Positions 13,405 to 24,954 of a DNA stretch of 64,000 nt are shown here, one piece after another. The DNA lies in NCBI GenBank assembly GCA_011033025.1, contig WFMF01000204.1, positions 186,001 to 250,000 on the forward strand, given 5' to 3'. A program made the translations under genes and the position numbers. The DNA is from Beroe forskalii. Its lineage: Eukaryota > Ctenophora > Nuda > Beroida > Beroidae. The notes beneath the pieces are model-generated. The model worked only from the letters and a program-made list of their open reading frames with translations. It was not told where the DNA came from and did no database searches. The first letter of the stretch is position 1. Each line of letters starts with the position of its first letter.

Positions 13405-13649
13405 AACTGACACTAACCGACGCCGTTATATTTTCCACTCTGCTCCTTCATAAAATTGAATAATGATTTAATTAATTTCGTTACGAATAACTTTTGATCT
13501 AATTGTAATTTTTGATGCGGTAAGAAGTATCCAATCAATTTGAATGGTAGGTAGTTTTTGAAATTTGCGAACGAGTTGCTGCGTAGCTGTGTGATCTGTG
13601 TATATGAAGGCCCAACGGGCCTGCTAGTAATATTATAATGTGATGTACA
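13405..13649. promoter_or_regulatory. Possible bidirectional promoter
   Basis: About 245 bp lie between the proposed first exon of the minus-strand ankyrin gene and the plus-strand ORF starting at 13650. Divergent genes this close commonly share a promoter. The inference rests on the two gene starts, both uncertain; no TATA box or clear factor site was identified. Confidence 0.3.
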
Positions 13650-13937
13650 ATGGTCGAAAAGTTTCACCCCAAAACAGGTGATTTGTTAAAAGTATTTCAT
13701 AACAAGTTTGTCCAGGAAAATAATCATTTATATCCTGAAACTTCAGAAAGGACTCAATATATTCAAATTAAAATATCTAAATCACAAGATCTACATTCTA
13801 CACAGATGTTTTGCAAAAGAGCTGATAGCTTGAGCTCCAGGAAAAAGAGACATGAAATAAATATTCCAGATATTATAAATCAAGTCAATAACCTTATTAT
13901 AAGAATGAAACAAAGCAGCTTGTTTCATAAAATATGA
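13650..13937 (+). CDS. Small hypothetical protein, 95 aa
   Basis: A single open frame from ATG to stop, beginning MVEKFHPKTGDLLKVFHNKF and ending in a basic stretch (SSRKKRHE) and a hydrophobic, helix-like NIPDIINQVNNLIIRM. No signal peptide, membrane segment or known domain was recognised. An AATAAA poly(A) signal lies at 14059-14064, ~120 bp after the stop, and the frame is divergent from the ankyrin gene and convergent with the FAM210-like gene. Amino-acid composition looks like protein rather than random AT-rich sequence, but it could also be one exon of a longer gene. Confidence 0.4.
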   Translation: MVEKFHPKTGDLLKVFHNKFVQENNHLYPETSERTQYIQIKISKSQDLHSTQMFCKRADSLSSRKKRHEINIPDIINQVNNLIIRMKQSSLFHKI

Positions 13938-14205
13938 CATGAACATTGATTAGCTTTAGGAAGTGTGTATTGTTAGGAAGTGTTAGGAAGTGTGTATTGT
14001 TTGAAATTATCATTGATTGTTAAAAAGCAGCAATTTTGTCATTTTTGTATCAAAAATGAAATAAATATTGGGAAATTATTATATTCACTGGATTAAGAAA
14101 TCTATGTACCATTGTGTAAGATTCATTTTCTTTCACTGATAGACATTTATCAACTTTCATTTATCAATGGATGACAATTCGAATTGGAGCACAATGTCAA
14201 CGTAA

Positions 14206-14929
14206 TCAAATCTGATGTTTAGCAGCAACAATAGCTTCCTTCTTTTCTTTTCGACATCTGTAGTAACGTACAATTGACCACGTTCCAAAGCCAGTGCAGG
14301 CAGCTCGAAGAGGAAAGAGTGACTTGAATATTCCTAAAGAGACAATGAAATTCAGACCTGGAGTTGCTGACATGGAATCCACTGAGTTAAGCTTTTCTAA
14401 AACACCTTCAATCTGACCAAATTTGAAATTGAAAAGGGATGAGAATATAATATTACAGTGCCTACAAAGCTACAAGTCTAAATCATCTTGGTTATTTCAA
14501 ATCTACCAATAAAAAGAAACCTCGACAGAGGAATTCCGACTAATGAATAATGGTCCTAAGGAAGGCCAACAGAATTTAAAGAAATAATTACATGGAATAT
14601 TCAGAAGGTACTGGTAGATTTTGGCATTATATGACTTACTTGGTGACAACTATATAACAACTTCCAAATAAAAGAATTGATGTAGAGAGATGAAATATAG
14701 ATCCAACAATTCCATATTCCCAGAGTGACTTTTTGAACCTTTTCCAAGTATACAATTGAGATCTTCTTAAGTTCTGATTTGAAATTTTTGTACCAAGATA
14801 TGAATGTTGTTCATAAGTTATTGCATCATTAGGATATAATTTGACTTTCCTTCCTTTAAGAGCAAAGCAAGTATAGCATCTGATAGCCAAGAATGAGTAA
14901 CCTCTGATATTTCCTTTAGATAGGATCAT
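14206..14929 (-). CDS. FAM210-like (DUF1279) membrane protein, two exons
   Basis: Exon 1 is 14929-14640, ending in ACCAA before GTAAGT; exon 2 is 14461-14206, after a TTTGTAG acceptor. Together they give 181 residues. The N-terminus is basic and hydroxyl-rich with no acidic residues for ~30 positions, which suits a mitochondrial presequence. The first membrane region follows RFKKSLWEYGIVGSIFHLS, with a hydrophobic run (STSILLFGSCYIVV). The exon 2 product has GVLEKLNSVD, then NFIVSLGIFKSLFPLRAA and TGFGTWSIVRYYR before a charged, Lys-rich C-terminus. This layout (KxYG..HLS, hydrophobic helix, then K..FPLR..T..VRY) matches DUF1279/FAM210 proteins as I know them. Human FAM210A and B are mitochondrial. 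The family call is from motif memory and is moderately sure. Confidence 0.65.
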
Positions 14930-15192
14930 TCTTCTTCCATTTTACTTCCAAATTGTTGAAACAGGTTCTAGCCTCAAACCAAAATATTTAGTCACATATC
15001 ACATATTATAGGAGGAGGGGGAGTCAGTGTCCAATGTCCATTCAGCCCATGTATGTTTTCACTTTTTTTTTTTTCACATTGGTTTTTGGGACAAAATGTT
15101 TATATTAGACAAGAGAGTCGAGAGATTGTCTGTTTTGTCCATTTGTCCACTTTTCAAAATGGACATAAAGTCATAAAATGTGATGGTAGATA

Positions 15193-16063
15193 CAGGGGCG
15201 TAGCCAGGGGGGAGGCGACACAGGCGGTCGCCTCCCCCTTTTCAGATGAGTAGAAAAAATAACCAATTTCGCCCAATTTTATAAATCTGCTTTTCAACGC
15301 AGAAAATATATTTCATTTAAATTTAATTAACTACTAGGGTTTCAATTTAGTTCGTCCAATGATGCGTGAAGTTTGCTTAAATACATGAGAGCATCAGTGC
15401 AAAACAGTTCTGTTTCTTACATTTCTCTGGGGCGAAACTAGTATTGTAAAATCATATCACTGCTCGGTAGGTTAAATATTTCGGTTCCAACTTAAAAGAG
15501 GTTGAGGTGTAACTTGTTCTGTTGTTAAGCTAAATCATAATATTATGACGATCTATCAATGTGATTTGATTCCATTTAAAGATTATAACATCATATTTTA
15601 GTATTTTATTACCTGGGATTATTAGTAAACATAGATGGTAAATTTGCGACTTAATCCGGTGAAATGCCCATCACCCATATAATATCTCATTTGCAGTCTA
15701 ATCAGTTCAAGATGCTTTTTTCGGCTATTTATTCGGTTATCAGTTTGTTTAATATTATGAATTGGAAAATTTTTTCAACATTCACAAGCTATTATCTACC
15801 AAAACATAATTTTGACTACCAATCCTGTGTATATAACTTGACAATCAAATCCTTTATTTTGCTGCCTATTTTGCTGAAAAATGCTCTAAAACACCTTCTT
15901 TTTTCCAAAATTTTCTCGGGGGGCTCCGCCCCCCTCACCCCCCGGCCAGGGGCTCTGCCCCCTGGATAAAGGGGCTGCGGGCACTGTCAAGAAGTGGCGC
16001 CGCACTGGGTCTCTGCTGGCGGGCCAACAGCCTCCCCTTCTGAAAATCCTGGCTACGCCCCTG
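15193..16063. mobile_element. hAT-type element with perfect 8-bp TSD
   Basis: Begins CAGGGGCGTAGCCAGG and ends CCTGGCTACGCCCCTG. The 8-bp target-site duplication GGTAGATA lies at 15185-15192 and 16064-16071. Subterminal GC-rich blocks (CTCCCCCTTTTCAGA; CTCCCCTTCTGAAAA, inverted) surround an AT-rich centre. The 101-codon frame at 15664-15969 shows no transposase motif, so it is probably non-autonomous. Confidence 0.85.
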
Positions 16064-16079
16064 GGTAGATAAGTGATAA

Positions 16080-16348
16080 GGGGGCCGTCCTTAAAGGACA
16101 TCCTCAATGAGGGGGAACTCTTGCCATTGCAGATTTTTGTGGACATAGATCAAGGGGGTGCTTGCCATTTGGTCATTTGTGGACATCCACAGTTTACAGA
16201 AATTCGGGGACAATTTGATAGGTATTTCACGAGGAAATTCTTTCCAAGAAATTCTGGGTGATCCCTGAAAATTTGTAAATCTGGGAAAAGGGGGAGGGAG
16301 AGTTCTAAAATTGCTGAAGTTTTGCAAATGTCTTTTATGGATGGCCCC
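16080..16348. mobile_element. PIF/Harbinger-type MITE
   Basis: Left end GGGGGCCGTCCTTAAAGGAC; right end is the inverted, slightly diverged GTCTTTTATGGATGGCCCC. The 3-bp duplication TAA is at 16077-16079 and 16349-16351, the expected size for Harbinger. It starts 9 bp after the hAT TSD, so two elements landed next to each other. Confidence 0.65.
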
Positions 16349-16687
16349 TAAAATTTACATATGAACTTTGTCTCTGATATTAGAAGAGGTGAGCCTGAGA
16401 TAAACCTAACACTAAATTTGTACCTATTCATTTCCTTTTTCATGGTTGACTATGCAGTGAAAAGCTCACAATAAACTGAAGTCACAGTGGAATTATATAG
16501 GCATCATTATTATTATTGTTATTAAATCTGGAAATAGTAAATACTTGAATATAATAATATCCTGCCGCTTCATGTAGGCATTACAATCACAATTGCTAAT
16601 TATCAGTTTTCTTTTTTGTGTTGAATTAGCAGCTCTGTTATCAGCAAATTGCAACTCACACTCACTATCTACTCTTTGTGCCTTTCT

Positions 16688-16860
16688 TTGTACATACTGT
16701 ACACAGGATGGCATTATCAATTGGAAAGGTATATGAGTTGGAGAAGGAATTGGACTCAGTTTTCAGAGGACTCTTTGGTGCAAACTGGGAGGAGGTCAAC
16801 AAAGCAGCTGTGATGAAGTGCAACAAGGCAACTCTGGGCATAATAGTCCGCGAACTTTAG
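16688..16860 (+). pseudogene. Possible coding fragment cut off by GCGAACT island
   Basis: After TACACAG (acceptor-like) the frame reads MALSIGKVYELEKELDSVF and continues GLFGANWEEVNKAAVMKCNK, with a composition typical of a helical protein. The frame ends just inside the GCGAACT island starting near 16848. It could be an exon fragment or chance; no family recognised. Confidence 0.25.
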
Positions 16861-17195
16861 TTCGCACGAACCAGGCGAACTCAGGCAACCAGCGAACTCA
16901 GCGGGTTAAGCGGCTTCGCCGACAGTTCGCCAATTTTCCTGGCGAACTCCGCTGAAGTTCGCTGAGTTCGCCAGACGTTCGCTGAACTCCGGGCGAACTC
17001 CAAGCGAACTCAAGCGAACCAGCGAGTTCGCGCAAACTGGCGAACTTAAAATTTTTGGTTGGCAAACGATTTTTGGAGTTCGCGGCGGACTCATTCGCGA
17101 ACGAAGTTCGCTGAACTAGTTCGGCGGACTAGTTCGCCGCGAATTTTTTCTAAGTTCGCGGCGAACTAGTTCGCGGCGAACTCGGTGTCTGACCC
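16848..17195. repeat. GCGAACT quasi-palindromic island
   Basis: About 350 bp of short words built from GCGAACT and its complement AGTTCGC, often as palindromes such as GCGAACTAGTTCGC. It has no ORF of interest. No 8-bp duplication could be found at its edges. See findings for its possible link to hAT-type subterminal repeats. Confidence 0.6.
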
Positions 17196-17204
17196 TTCGC
17201 CTTC

Positions 17205-17248
17205 GGTTAGGGTTTGGGTTAGGGTTTGGGTTGGGTTTGGGTTAGGCC
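17205..17248 (+). repeat. Short telomere-like (GGGTTAGGGTTT) tract
   Basis: Alternating GGTTAGGGTTTGGG units, i.e. the animal telomere hexamer TTAGGG mixed with TTTGGG. It is only ~44 bp long, between the GCGAACT island and the stop of the gene at 17299-18181. Confidence 0.6.
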
Positions 17249-17298
17249 CATCCATGAACTATAAAGGACGTCCATGTTCGAGCATTTAGACCCCTCCC

Positions 17299-18181
17299 CT
17301 AGCTGGCACCTGGCCAGCCGTTTACTCCCGGTGCACAGGACACCGTTTTCTGCACTGAGTTAGCGTCTGATTTGTTGGCCAACCCGTCAATGAATACACC
17401 ACTGAAAACGTCTTTTTCGGCACACTCCGTCACACAGAGTTGTAGGTCGTTGGTTTTTGCGATATCGCTGAGTTCATTCATCAAGCAGTGTATCCTCTCA
17501 CTCACCCCTGTCCAGTGAATGGCTTCAGAACGGATGATCACACAAGCAGTATCGTCTGTGTTCAGAAACTTGTCACTCCCCGCCACCAAATTGCGGCCTT
17601 CTTTTCTCTTCTCTAACGTTCCCGCCGTGTCGGACCAGTCTTGACAGTCTTTCATCAGGTATTCCCATGCTTTGGGCTGGAATGCTGCCACCACGTTAAT
17701 CTTACTGGAGTCAATTCCCTTCCAAGTGTCCCTTACTAATTTCCTTATCGCCGAGCAGGCAGCTGTTCTCTGTATCAGGTTTGCTGTCCCGTCTTCCCGG
17801 TCTCTCAGCAGGAATACCCACCCTAACTTGGGTTTAGGATACAACAAACCTTCCTGCATGGTAAACTCTGGCTTTGAATAGCCTGCTGATGTGCTTGATC
17901 CACCCATCGGGCATGTTCCCGGCATTGTTTTCTCTTTCTTCTGCAGCCGTTCTTTGCTCTGAAAATAATGGATTTGGAAGGATTTGTTTTTGGAAGGAGA
18001 TGAAATAATGAAAAAATACAAGGTAATGGAAATTATCCACGTGACTCAGAAATTTCAGAATGATCTTCATTTCTCCACATAAAGCGACACCTGTGTCATG
18101 AACAAACATTAAATAACCTCTTACCTTGTTGAAGACATCTTCTTCTTGTACATTACGCTTCCTCCCCCCACTGCGCTTCAT
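17299..18181 (-). CDS. Unknown two-exon protein, 238 aa
   Basis: Exon 1 is 18181-18125 (19 codons, MKRSGGRKRNVQEEDVFNK) with a GTAAGA donor; exon 2 is 17958-17299 after a TTATTTTCAG acceptor, in phase 0. The N-terminus is strongly basic, resembling a nuclear signal (KRSGGRKRN). The middle has a hydrophobic strand (KLGWVFLLRD), then SKINVVAAFQPKAWEYL, CVIIRSEAIHW and LQLCVTECAEKDVFSGVFI, suggesting an alpha/beta fold. The C-terminal ~20 residues are low in charge. No signal peptide or membrane helix. I do not recognise the family. It could be a lineage-specific host gene or a mobile-element accessory gene, given that it sits beside repeat islands. Region 18182-19230 upstream shows nothing else. 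Confidence 0.6.
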
Positions 18182-19230
18182 TTTAAGCTATAACAGTTAC
18201 TGAGAGTAAGTTGGTTGGCAAAATCCCATTTATTTACTGTACAAATAACAAATATTTGTGTTGAGAGCGAGAGGAATGTCGATATTGGAGTGGGTCAGCC
18301 AAGGGTCAACGTGCAAACTGCAAAGGGGTCAACGTGGCAATCATGGTCTTCGTAATAATCATAGAGCCTTATATAAGTGAAAACATAGAAGCAAAAATTT
18401 TAAATTCGAATCGTAACTGAAATTGCTTCGCGTAGGGGTCAGACAACGTCTGACAAGAAATTGCGGTTGATATGGACTAAGGACTTGCAGATAATGCAAT
18501 TATGCTAATTTATGCTACTATGCTATACGGCCGCCGGCCAACTGAATTTAAAATCATTCTAAGTTCAAGAAGAATAAAATGAATTCATGGCTTTTCTGTG
18601 GAGGGGTCGCTTTAATACTGATCACTGTTCCTGATAAGCTATAGGCTGACGTAAACCCCAAAATTTGGATAAAAAATAAAAATATTGGATTTTCAATGAT
18701 AATTTGATTTGTTGCACCTGTTCCACTTGATTTATTCAATCTGATTTTCATGCAGCTGCATATAACCGGATTAATTTTTAATGGTCTGGGCTGAAAATAC
18801 TGATAAAATACCTAAGTTTATGAAAATCTGAACTGACGTCAAATATCAAAAGTGTCTTACTTTTGACTCTGAGAGTCTGTCACTGGGAAGTATAAGTGCT
18901 GGATTGAGATTTACTATATGAAAGAACTAAATATTATAAAAGTTCGATTTTTTATGTAACGACTAATGGTTCCGCTGTTCAATAATCAATCTCCACAAGT
19001 TTCCGGAATAATGAAATATTAAATATTAATGGTTGTTGATGTGTGATATTTGGTACTTTTAGAGCTTTAGAGAATGAATTGGAAGTGCTACTTCATAGGT
19101 CGTGAGGCTGAGTACGTGCCTTCAACTGAGTAGCAGCTGGAGAGTATAGTTTTAACTTGTAATATGATTTGAAGAGATAAGAGTTTGAGAATGAGAGAAT
19201 TGTGAGACTGAGTTTTAACCAGGGTATTGC

Positions 19231-21690
19231 GTCGTTAAACAGGTTTGGTTTACTGATCAGCAGAGAGATAAGAGGTCAAAATAGGCGAGTGAAATGGATG
19301 AGCTAAGAGTCAGGTGAGAGGAGTAGCGGAGTTAAAGAGAGGGACATTACGAGATAGAGTTTTAACACTAGAGGATATGGAAGTCACGGGAGAGGACGCC
19401 CAAATGGCAAGAGAGTACTTAAGGAGCTGAGGAGTAGAGGAGAGGGAGCGGCGATAGGAGGTGCGGTGTGTGGAGCGCTCAGTGCGGAGGCGGAGAGGAC
19501 TACAGAGGAAGAAATGCTGTGAGCTGAGTGCGGTGATGTGGATCATAAGTTCGGGGTTCTTCAGTTCTGGATTGGATTCTGTTATTCTACTGTTATTCCA
19601 TTCATTTATTGCAAAGGAAGTGGTTGTACTCTATTGGATCTCTATGGGAAATGGGAATAACGGAAGAGAATCTTAAATTAACATAAGTGGAGCCTGATCT
19701 TAAAAATATCAAATTTTTGGGGGAAGATGTGTTAATAGGTGAAATTGGATAGATTGGAGAGGGCATGAGATTGAGAGCGCTAGTAACAGAATAAGGGGAA
19801 ATGGGTAGGATGATGTCAGGGGAACGGGAATGTGGTAGTGGCAGTTCACAGGTCGTACGCGAGAGGAGCAAGGTCAGGTCACGAGCAAAGAGCGTAGTTT
19901 TAACAGGCAGTAAGGGAATTAAGATAAGAGCGGATGACTGGGAAATGGAGACAGAGTTAATTATGATAAGAGCATTGTGAGAAGAGAAAGAGTGGAGAAA
20001 TTACGTCAAGGTTTAGGTAAATAGTAACGAGAGGAACGAAATTAGGATGAGTGGTTTAAAGAGGTAAGAAGGATAAGGCGTTTAACGGTTAGAGAGTTTA
20101 AAGAGTGAGACGGGATGACAGGAAGATTAGGTTTTAACGGGTCAGGTCATGAGGGTCAGTGTCTGGTGAGAAGAGAGTACTTAAAGGGGCAGAGGAGGAG
20201 AATAGGTGCTTCTTTTTAGCTTAGTTTCAAAGACGTTATTTGTCGCTATCTGTGTATATATTTTATTTGTATTTCAGTTTTTGGTTTGATACTTTACACT
20301 ACGTTTGAGTTGACATTGTTCTATCGGGGTAGATAGGGCTTGAATTTAAGGACAAATTAAGGGTATTTTGTATAAGCTCTAATTGGGTAATTAAGGTATA
20401 ATTGGGAAAGGGAGCTTAACATAAGTGGAGCCTGGTCAAACGAACCCATTCAAAGTAACATGTATGGTGAAGAGGACGAAAAGAATGGCAACCAGGGAGA
20501 ATGAGAGGATGAAGGAAAAGATTGGGAACAGAACAGAGGATTGACGACGACATCACAGGAAGGTGGACCCTAGCCAGCAGTCGAAGTGGAATCTTCGAAA
20601 AACCCGGAAGAAGGAAATTCTTCAGCAGTCAATGACCAATCTGCCAGAGTGAAGATTTAATGGAATGATGAATTAAGAAAATAAGGAATTGCGTAGTTTT
20701 CTGGCAGAAGCAATGGTTGTCTAGAACCATTATTATCAGGCCGAATTTCCTCCGATGAATAAATGAGGAATTTGTGCACCCTCATGGAAATTCGTGTCTC
20801 ATTAAAACTTCACATAGGGTAGATTGTGAACACATGAACCAGAATAACTACGATTAACGAAACAGCCTTGCCCCTTGGGCTGTATCACTCTCCAGAATGG
20901 TCATACGGACACGGGCACAAGTTGCGTTTCAGGAGTTCAGCAGACTGTGGTGACGGCGATGATAATGGTCGGAAACTCTGTTAACATGACAGTTACAGAG
21001 ATGGGGACAGTTACGGAGACGAGGATAGAAACGGAGATGGGGATGGCGACGGAGAAGGGTTTGCATGACGGAGACGAGGATAGAAACGGAGATGGGGATG
21101 GCGACGGAGACGGGGATGCATGACGGATCAAGAAACAGGGAAATGTGGTTTATTACCATGATGGCAAGCGATGATGATGGGGTGTAATTAAAAGTTCAGA
21201 AATACGAATTAATCATGGACAATGGACGTACTTTCAAAGTTTAAGGATGAAGTTTTCTAAATCATGAGAGACATTTTTGAGGTACGAGAATTTGGTAAAA
21301 TTTGTCGTTAAACAGGTTTGCTTTACTGATCAGCAGAGATAAGAGTCAAATAGGCGAGTGAAAAGGATGAGCTAAGAGTCAGGTGAGAGGAGTAGCGGAG
21401 TTAAAATTACGAGATAGAGTTTTAACAGTAGAGAATATGGAAGTCAGGGGGAGAACGCCCTGATGGAAGGAGAGTATTTAAGGAACCCAGGAGTAGAGAA
21501 GAGGAGCGGTGATATAGGTGTTGCAGTTTGTGGAGCGCTCGGTGCGGAGGAGTTCGAGGTTCTTCAGTTATGGATTGGATTCTGTTATTCTACTGTTATT
21601 CCATTCATTTATTGCAAAGGAAGTGGTTTTACTCTATTGGATCTCTATGGGAAATGGGAATAACGGAAGAGAATCTTAAATTAACATGGT
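19231..21690. repeat. Two long direct repeats bracketing purine-rich DNA
   Basis: A block starting CGTTAAACAGGTTTGSTTTAC and ending GAATCTTAAATTAACA occurs at 19231-19680 and, with deletions, at 21303-21686. The first copy is followed by TAAGTGGAGCCTG, which recurs at ~20422-20434. Direct repeats ending in CA with a TGG-starting sequence just after could be LTRs plus a primer-binding site, but there is no gag, pol or protease-like ORF in between. ORFs at 20875-21159 come from GAGACGGGGATGG low complexity. Confidence 0.4.
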
Positions 21691-22014
21691 GCAGGTGGAA
21701 TAATTTTCCATTGAGCGAAAAATTGGAATTCGGTATAATTTGATTCTGACTCTGTTGAGTTTGAAATTTGAAATAATGAAGTACTGCTGCAGTAGCTGCA
21801 ATTGAATCAGCTCAATTACTCGAAGCTTATGACCGATAAGGTATTCCAGTTTGAGATGTTGGTAATGATTAGGTTCTGTACTCCCATATAACCCAGGAGA
21901 TGGAAGTTGCTATAATCTAAGTCATTAGAGGGCTTATCAGTTAGGGGACTTATCAGTTATTAGTAAAGCTCACAGCAGAACAGATATTTATTGCTGAGAT
22001 TTGGAAAAGTGCAG

Positions 22015-22155
22015 AATTTCAAAATTTGATTACCACCTGAATCCCGGAATTCCGATAACCGGAATCCCGAAAATATCTGGTCATATTCGGAAGTCAGAAT
22101 TTCGGGATTCCGCCTTCCGGGGGGTTTGCAACACGGAATCCCGAAAAGCAAAATT
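22015..22155. repeat. CCGGAATTCCGG/GAATCCCG island
   Basis: About 140 bp of GAATCCCGGAATTCCG-type words in both orientations. Same style as the other quasi-palindromic islands. No terminal duplication identified. Confidence 0.5.
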
Positions 22156-23571
22156 CACATACAGCCATTCGGTTATGTCCTATCGAGCTATCATCAAAGC
22201 TTTAAATATCTAGCAATCGTCGACATATAAAAATTATCAGGCGGATGAATTTGATAGGCGAAAGAAAACAAACTGAATAGACTTGTCGACTTTATTTACA
22301 AGGGAGACTTCGTGTGCACTATTACATATAGTACAGTCAAATCTGGCAAAAAATAGCCAAAAAAGTGGACAAATTCGACTCCAAGCGATTTTGCACGGTT
22401 TCCATGGTTTTTTGCATGAAAAATCGATCTAACAACTTTCCACACCTCTCCGAGTTGTGGAAAGTGCCGAAAAATCGATTTTCAGCCGAGGCGCAGCCGA
22501 CTGATATGTAAAAAATCGTATCTCGGCTCAGGAGGGTCGTAGAGACTTCATCTTGGGCGGAAAATGTGCAAAATGAACATGTTTATACACAACTTGTCAA
22601 TAAACATATGCTCTAAAATGTTCATAAACCGAGTTATGGGCCAAAAACCATTTTTGGGGCACCCGCATGGCCTAATTTAGGGTATTTTGGTATCTTGGCT
22701 CAGGAAGGTCGTAAAGACTTCATCTTGGGCGGAAAATGTGCGCAATGAACATGTTTATATACAACTTACCGATAAACATATGCTCTGAAATGTTCATAAA
22801 CCGAGTTATGGACCAAAAACCATTTTTGGGGCACCCGCATGGCCTAATTTAGGGTATTTCGGTATGGACATGTTTATATACAAATTGTCAATGGAATATG
22901 CTCTAAAATGCCCAAAAACCTAGTTATGGGCCAAAAAACCCTTTTTTGGGGCACCCGCATGGCCTAATTTAGGGTATTTCGGTATCTTGGCTCAGGAAGG
23001 TCGTAAAGACTTCATCTTGGGCGGAAAATGTGCGCAATGAACATGTTTATATACAACTTACCGATAAACATATGCTCTGAAATGTTCATAAACCGAGTTA
23101 TGGGCCAAAAACCATTTTTGGGGCACCCGCATGGCCTAATTTAGGGTATTTTGGTATCTTGGCTCAGGAAGGTCGTAAAGACTTCATCTTGGGCGGAAAA
23201 TGTGCGCAATGAACATGTTTATATACAACTTACCGATAAACATATGCACTAAAATGTTCATAAACCGAGTTATGGGCCAAAAACCATTTTTGGAGCACCC
23301 GCATGGCCTAATTTACGGTCTTTCGGTATCTTGGCTCAGGATGGTTGTAGAGACTTCATCTTGGGCGGAGGGTGTGCGCGATGGACATGTTTATAAATAC
23401 AACTTGGCAATGAAATATGCTCTAAAATGCCCACAAACCGAGTTATGGGCCAAAACCCATATTTGGGGCACACACAAATCAAAACAAAATATCTGCGACT
23501 TTCCCTGAGCCAATGGGCAAGACACAGAAATATCCTGAATTAAATCATGAGGATGCCCCAAAAATGGCACC

Positions 23572-23829
23572 ATGTTATATAATGCATGCACAGCTCTCAA
23601 TAGCATCGTTTCATTTGATTCTGACCTACTGAACACAACTACTCCGATGGCACCAGCGAGGATAACAGTGGAACAGCAGAAGCGGATCAACTCAGTCATC
23701 CAGCAGAACAACACAATCTCTAAGCCTGACAACCCCACGGAGAAAGCAGTTCAGACAGGACGAACCCTCACCGTTACCAGAGGAACATCGGAGTTCTGCA
23801 CCATCTGCTGTGGAGACTCGGTTGAGTAG
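23572..23829 (+). other. Unique coding-like segment at the fold-back centre
   Basis: An 85-codon plus-strand frame lies in the non-repetitive centre of the element. Its later part (RITVEQQKRINSVIQQNNT, then TSEFCTICCGDS) looks protein-like. It may be a captured host exon or chance. A hairpin follows the stop at about 23855-23875 (AAATCTCTC/GAGAGATTT). Confidence 0.25.
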
Positions 23830-23934
23830 AATGAAAAGGCATTTTGATAAATCTCTCTTTTGAGAGATTTATATACACCTCGTGTGTCCCCGATTAGCAA
23901 CTGATTGCTTGCTGGCTTATTGCCCTTAGCATCT

Positions 23935-24070
23935 GATTGCTTGCCGGTAGGTCCGCCTTAGGTCCGCCGTAGGTTCGCCTTAGGTCCGCTCAAGCTTGTT
24001 CAGCTTAAGGTCCGCCTTAGGTCCGCCGTAGGTCCGCTTAAGCGAGTCCGCCTAAGGTCCGCCGAAGATG
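23935..24070. repeat. GGTCCGCC(TTA/GTA) island
   Basis: Reiterated TTAGGTCCGCCGTAGGTCCG words inside the fold-back element centre. Preceded by a short direct repeat of CTGATTGCTTGC (near 23901 and 23933). Confidence 0.5.
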
Positions 24071-24954
24071 AGTCGGTGTTCCTCCAGACTGCCCGTTATG
24101 GGCCCGTAACTCAGTTTGTGAGCAATCCAGAGCATATATGTTTATCAACAAGTCGTACACAAACATGGCCATTGCGCACATCCTCCGCCCAAGATGAAGT
24201 CTCCACGACCTTCCTGAGCCAAGATACCGAAATACCCTAAATTAGGCCATGAGGGTGCCCCAAAAATGGTTTTTGGCCCATAACTCGGTTTAGGAACATT
24301 TCAGAGCATATGTTTATCGGTAAGTTGTATATAAACATGTTCATTGCGCACATTTTCCGCCCAAGATGAAGTCTTTACGACCTTCCTGAGCCAAGATACC
24401 GAAATACCCTAAATTAGGCCATGCGGGTGCCCCAAAAAAGGTTTTTTGGCCCATAACTAGGTTTTTGGGCATTTCAGAGCATATTCCATTGACAATTTGT
24501 ATATAAAAATGTCCATTGCGCACATTTTCCACCCAAGTTGAAGTCTCTACGACCTTCCTGAGCCAAGATACCGAAATACCCTAAATTAGGCCATGCGGGT
24601 GCCCCAAAAATGGTTTTTGGCCCATAACTCGGTTTATGAACATTTTAAAGCATATGTTTATTGACAAGTTGTATATAAACATGTTCATTGCGCACATTTT
24701 CCGCCCAAGATGAAGTCTCTACGACCTTCCTGAGCCGAGATACGATTTTTTACATATCAGTCGGCTGCGCCTCGACTAAAAATCGATTTTTCGGCATTTT
24801 CCACAACTCGGAGAGGTGTGGAAAGTTGCTAGATCGATTTTTCATGGAAAAAACCATAGAAACCGTGCAAAATCGCTTGGATTCGAATTTGTCCACTTTT
24901 AAATCCAATTTTGACTGTACTAATAATGATAACCGTTCTTAACCGTTCACGGCG

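Larger units (their letters stand above)
22334..24917. mobile_element. Tc1/mariner-ended fold-back element with internal repeat arrays
   Basis: The ends are CAGTCAAA and TTTGACTG, flanked by TA at 22332-22333 and 24918-24919. The outer ~180 bp are inverted copies (GCGATTTTGCACGG, ATTTTTCATG, CGAGGCGCAGCCGAC). Inside each arm is a ~180-bp unit (GTTATGGGCCAAAAACCATT, CACCCGCATGGCCTAATTTA, CTTCATCTTGGGCGG) repeated about five times in the left arm (22.5-23.5 kb) and three to four times inverted in the right arm (24.1-24.75 kb). No transposase ORF is present. Confidence 0.75.

Noticed and set aside
20875-21159. Frames with MTVTEMGTVTE or SPSPSPSP repeats
   Set aside because: They derive from GAGACGGGGATGG low-complexity DNA.
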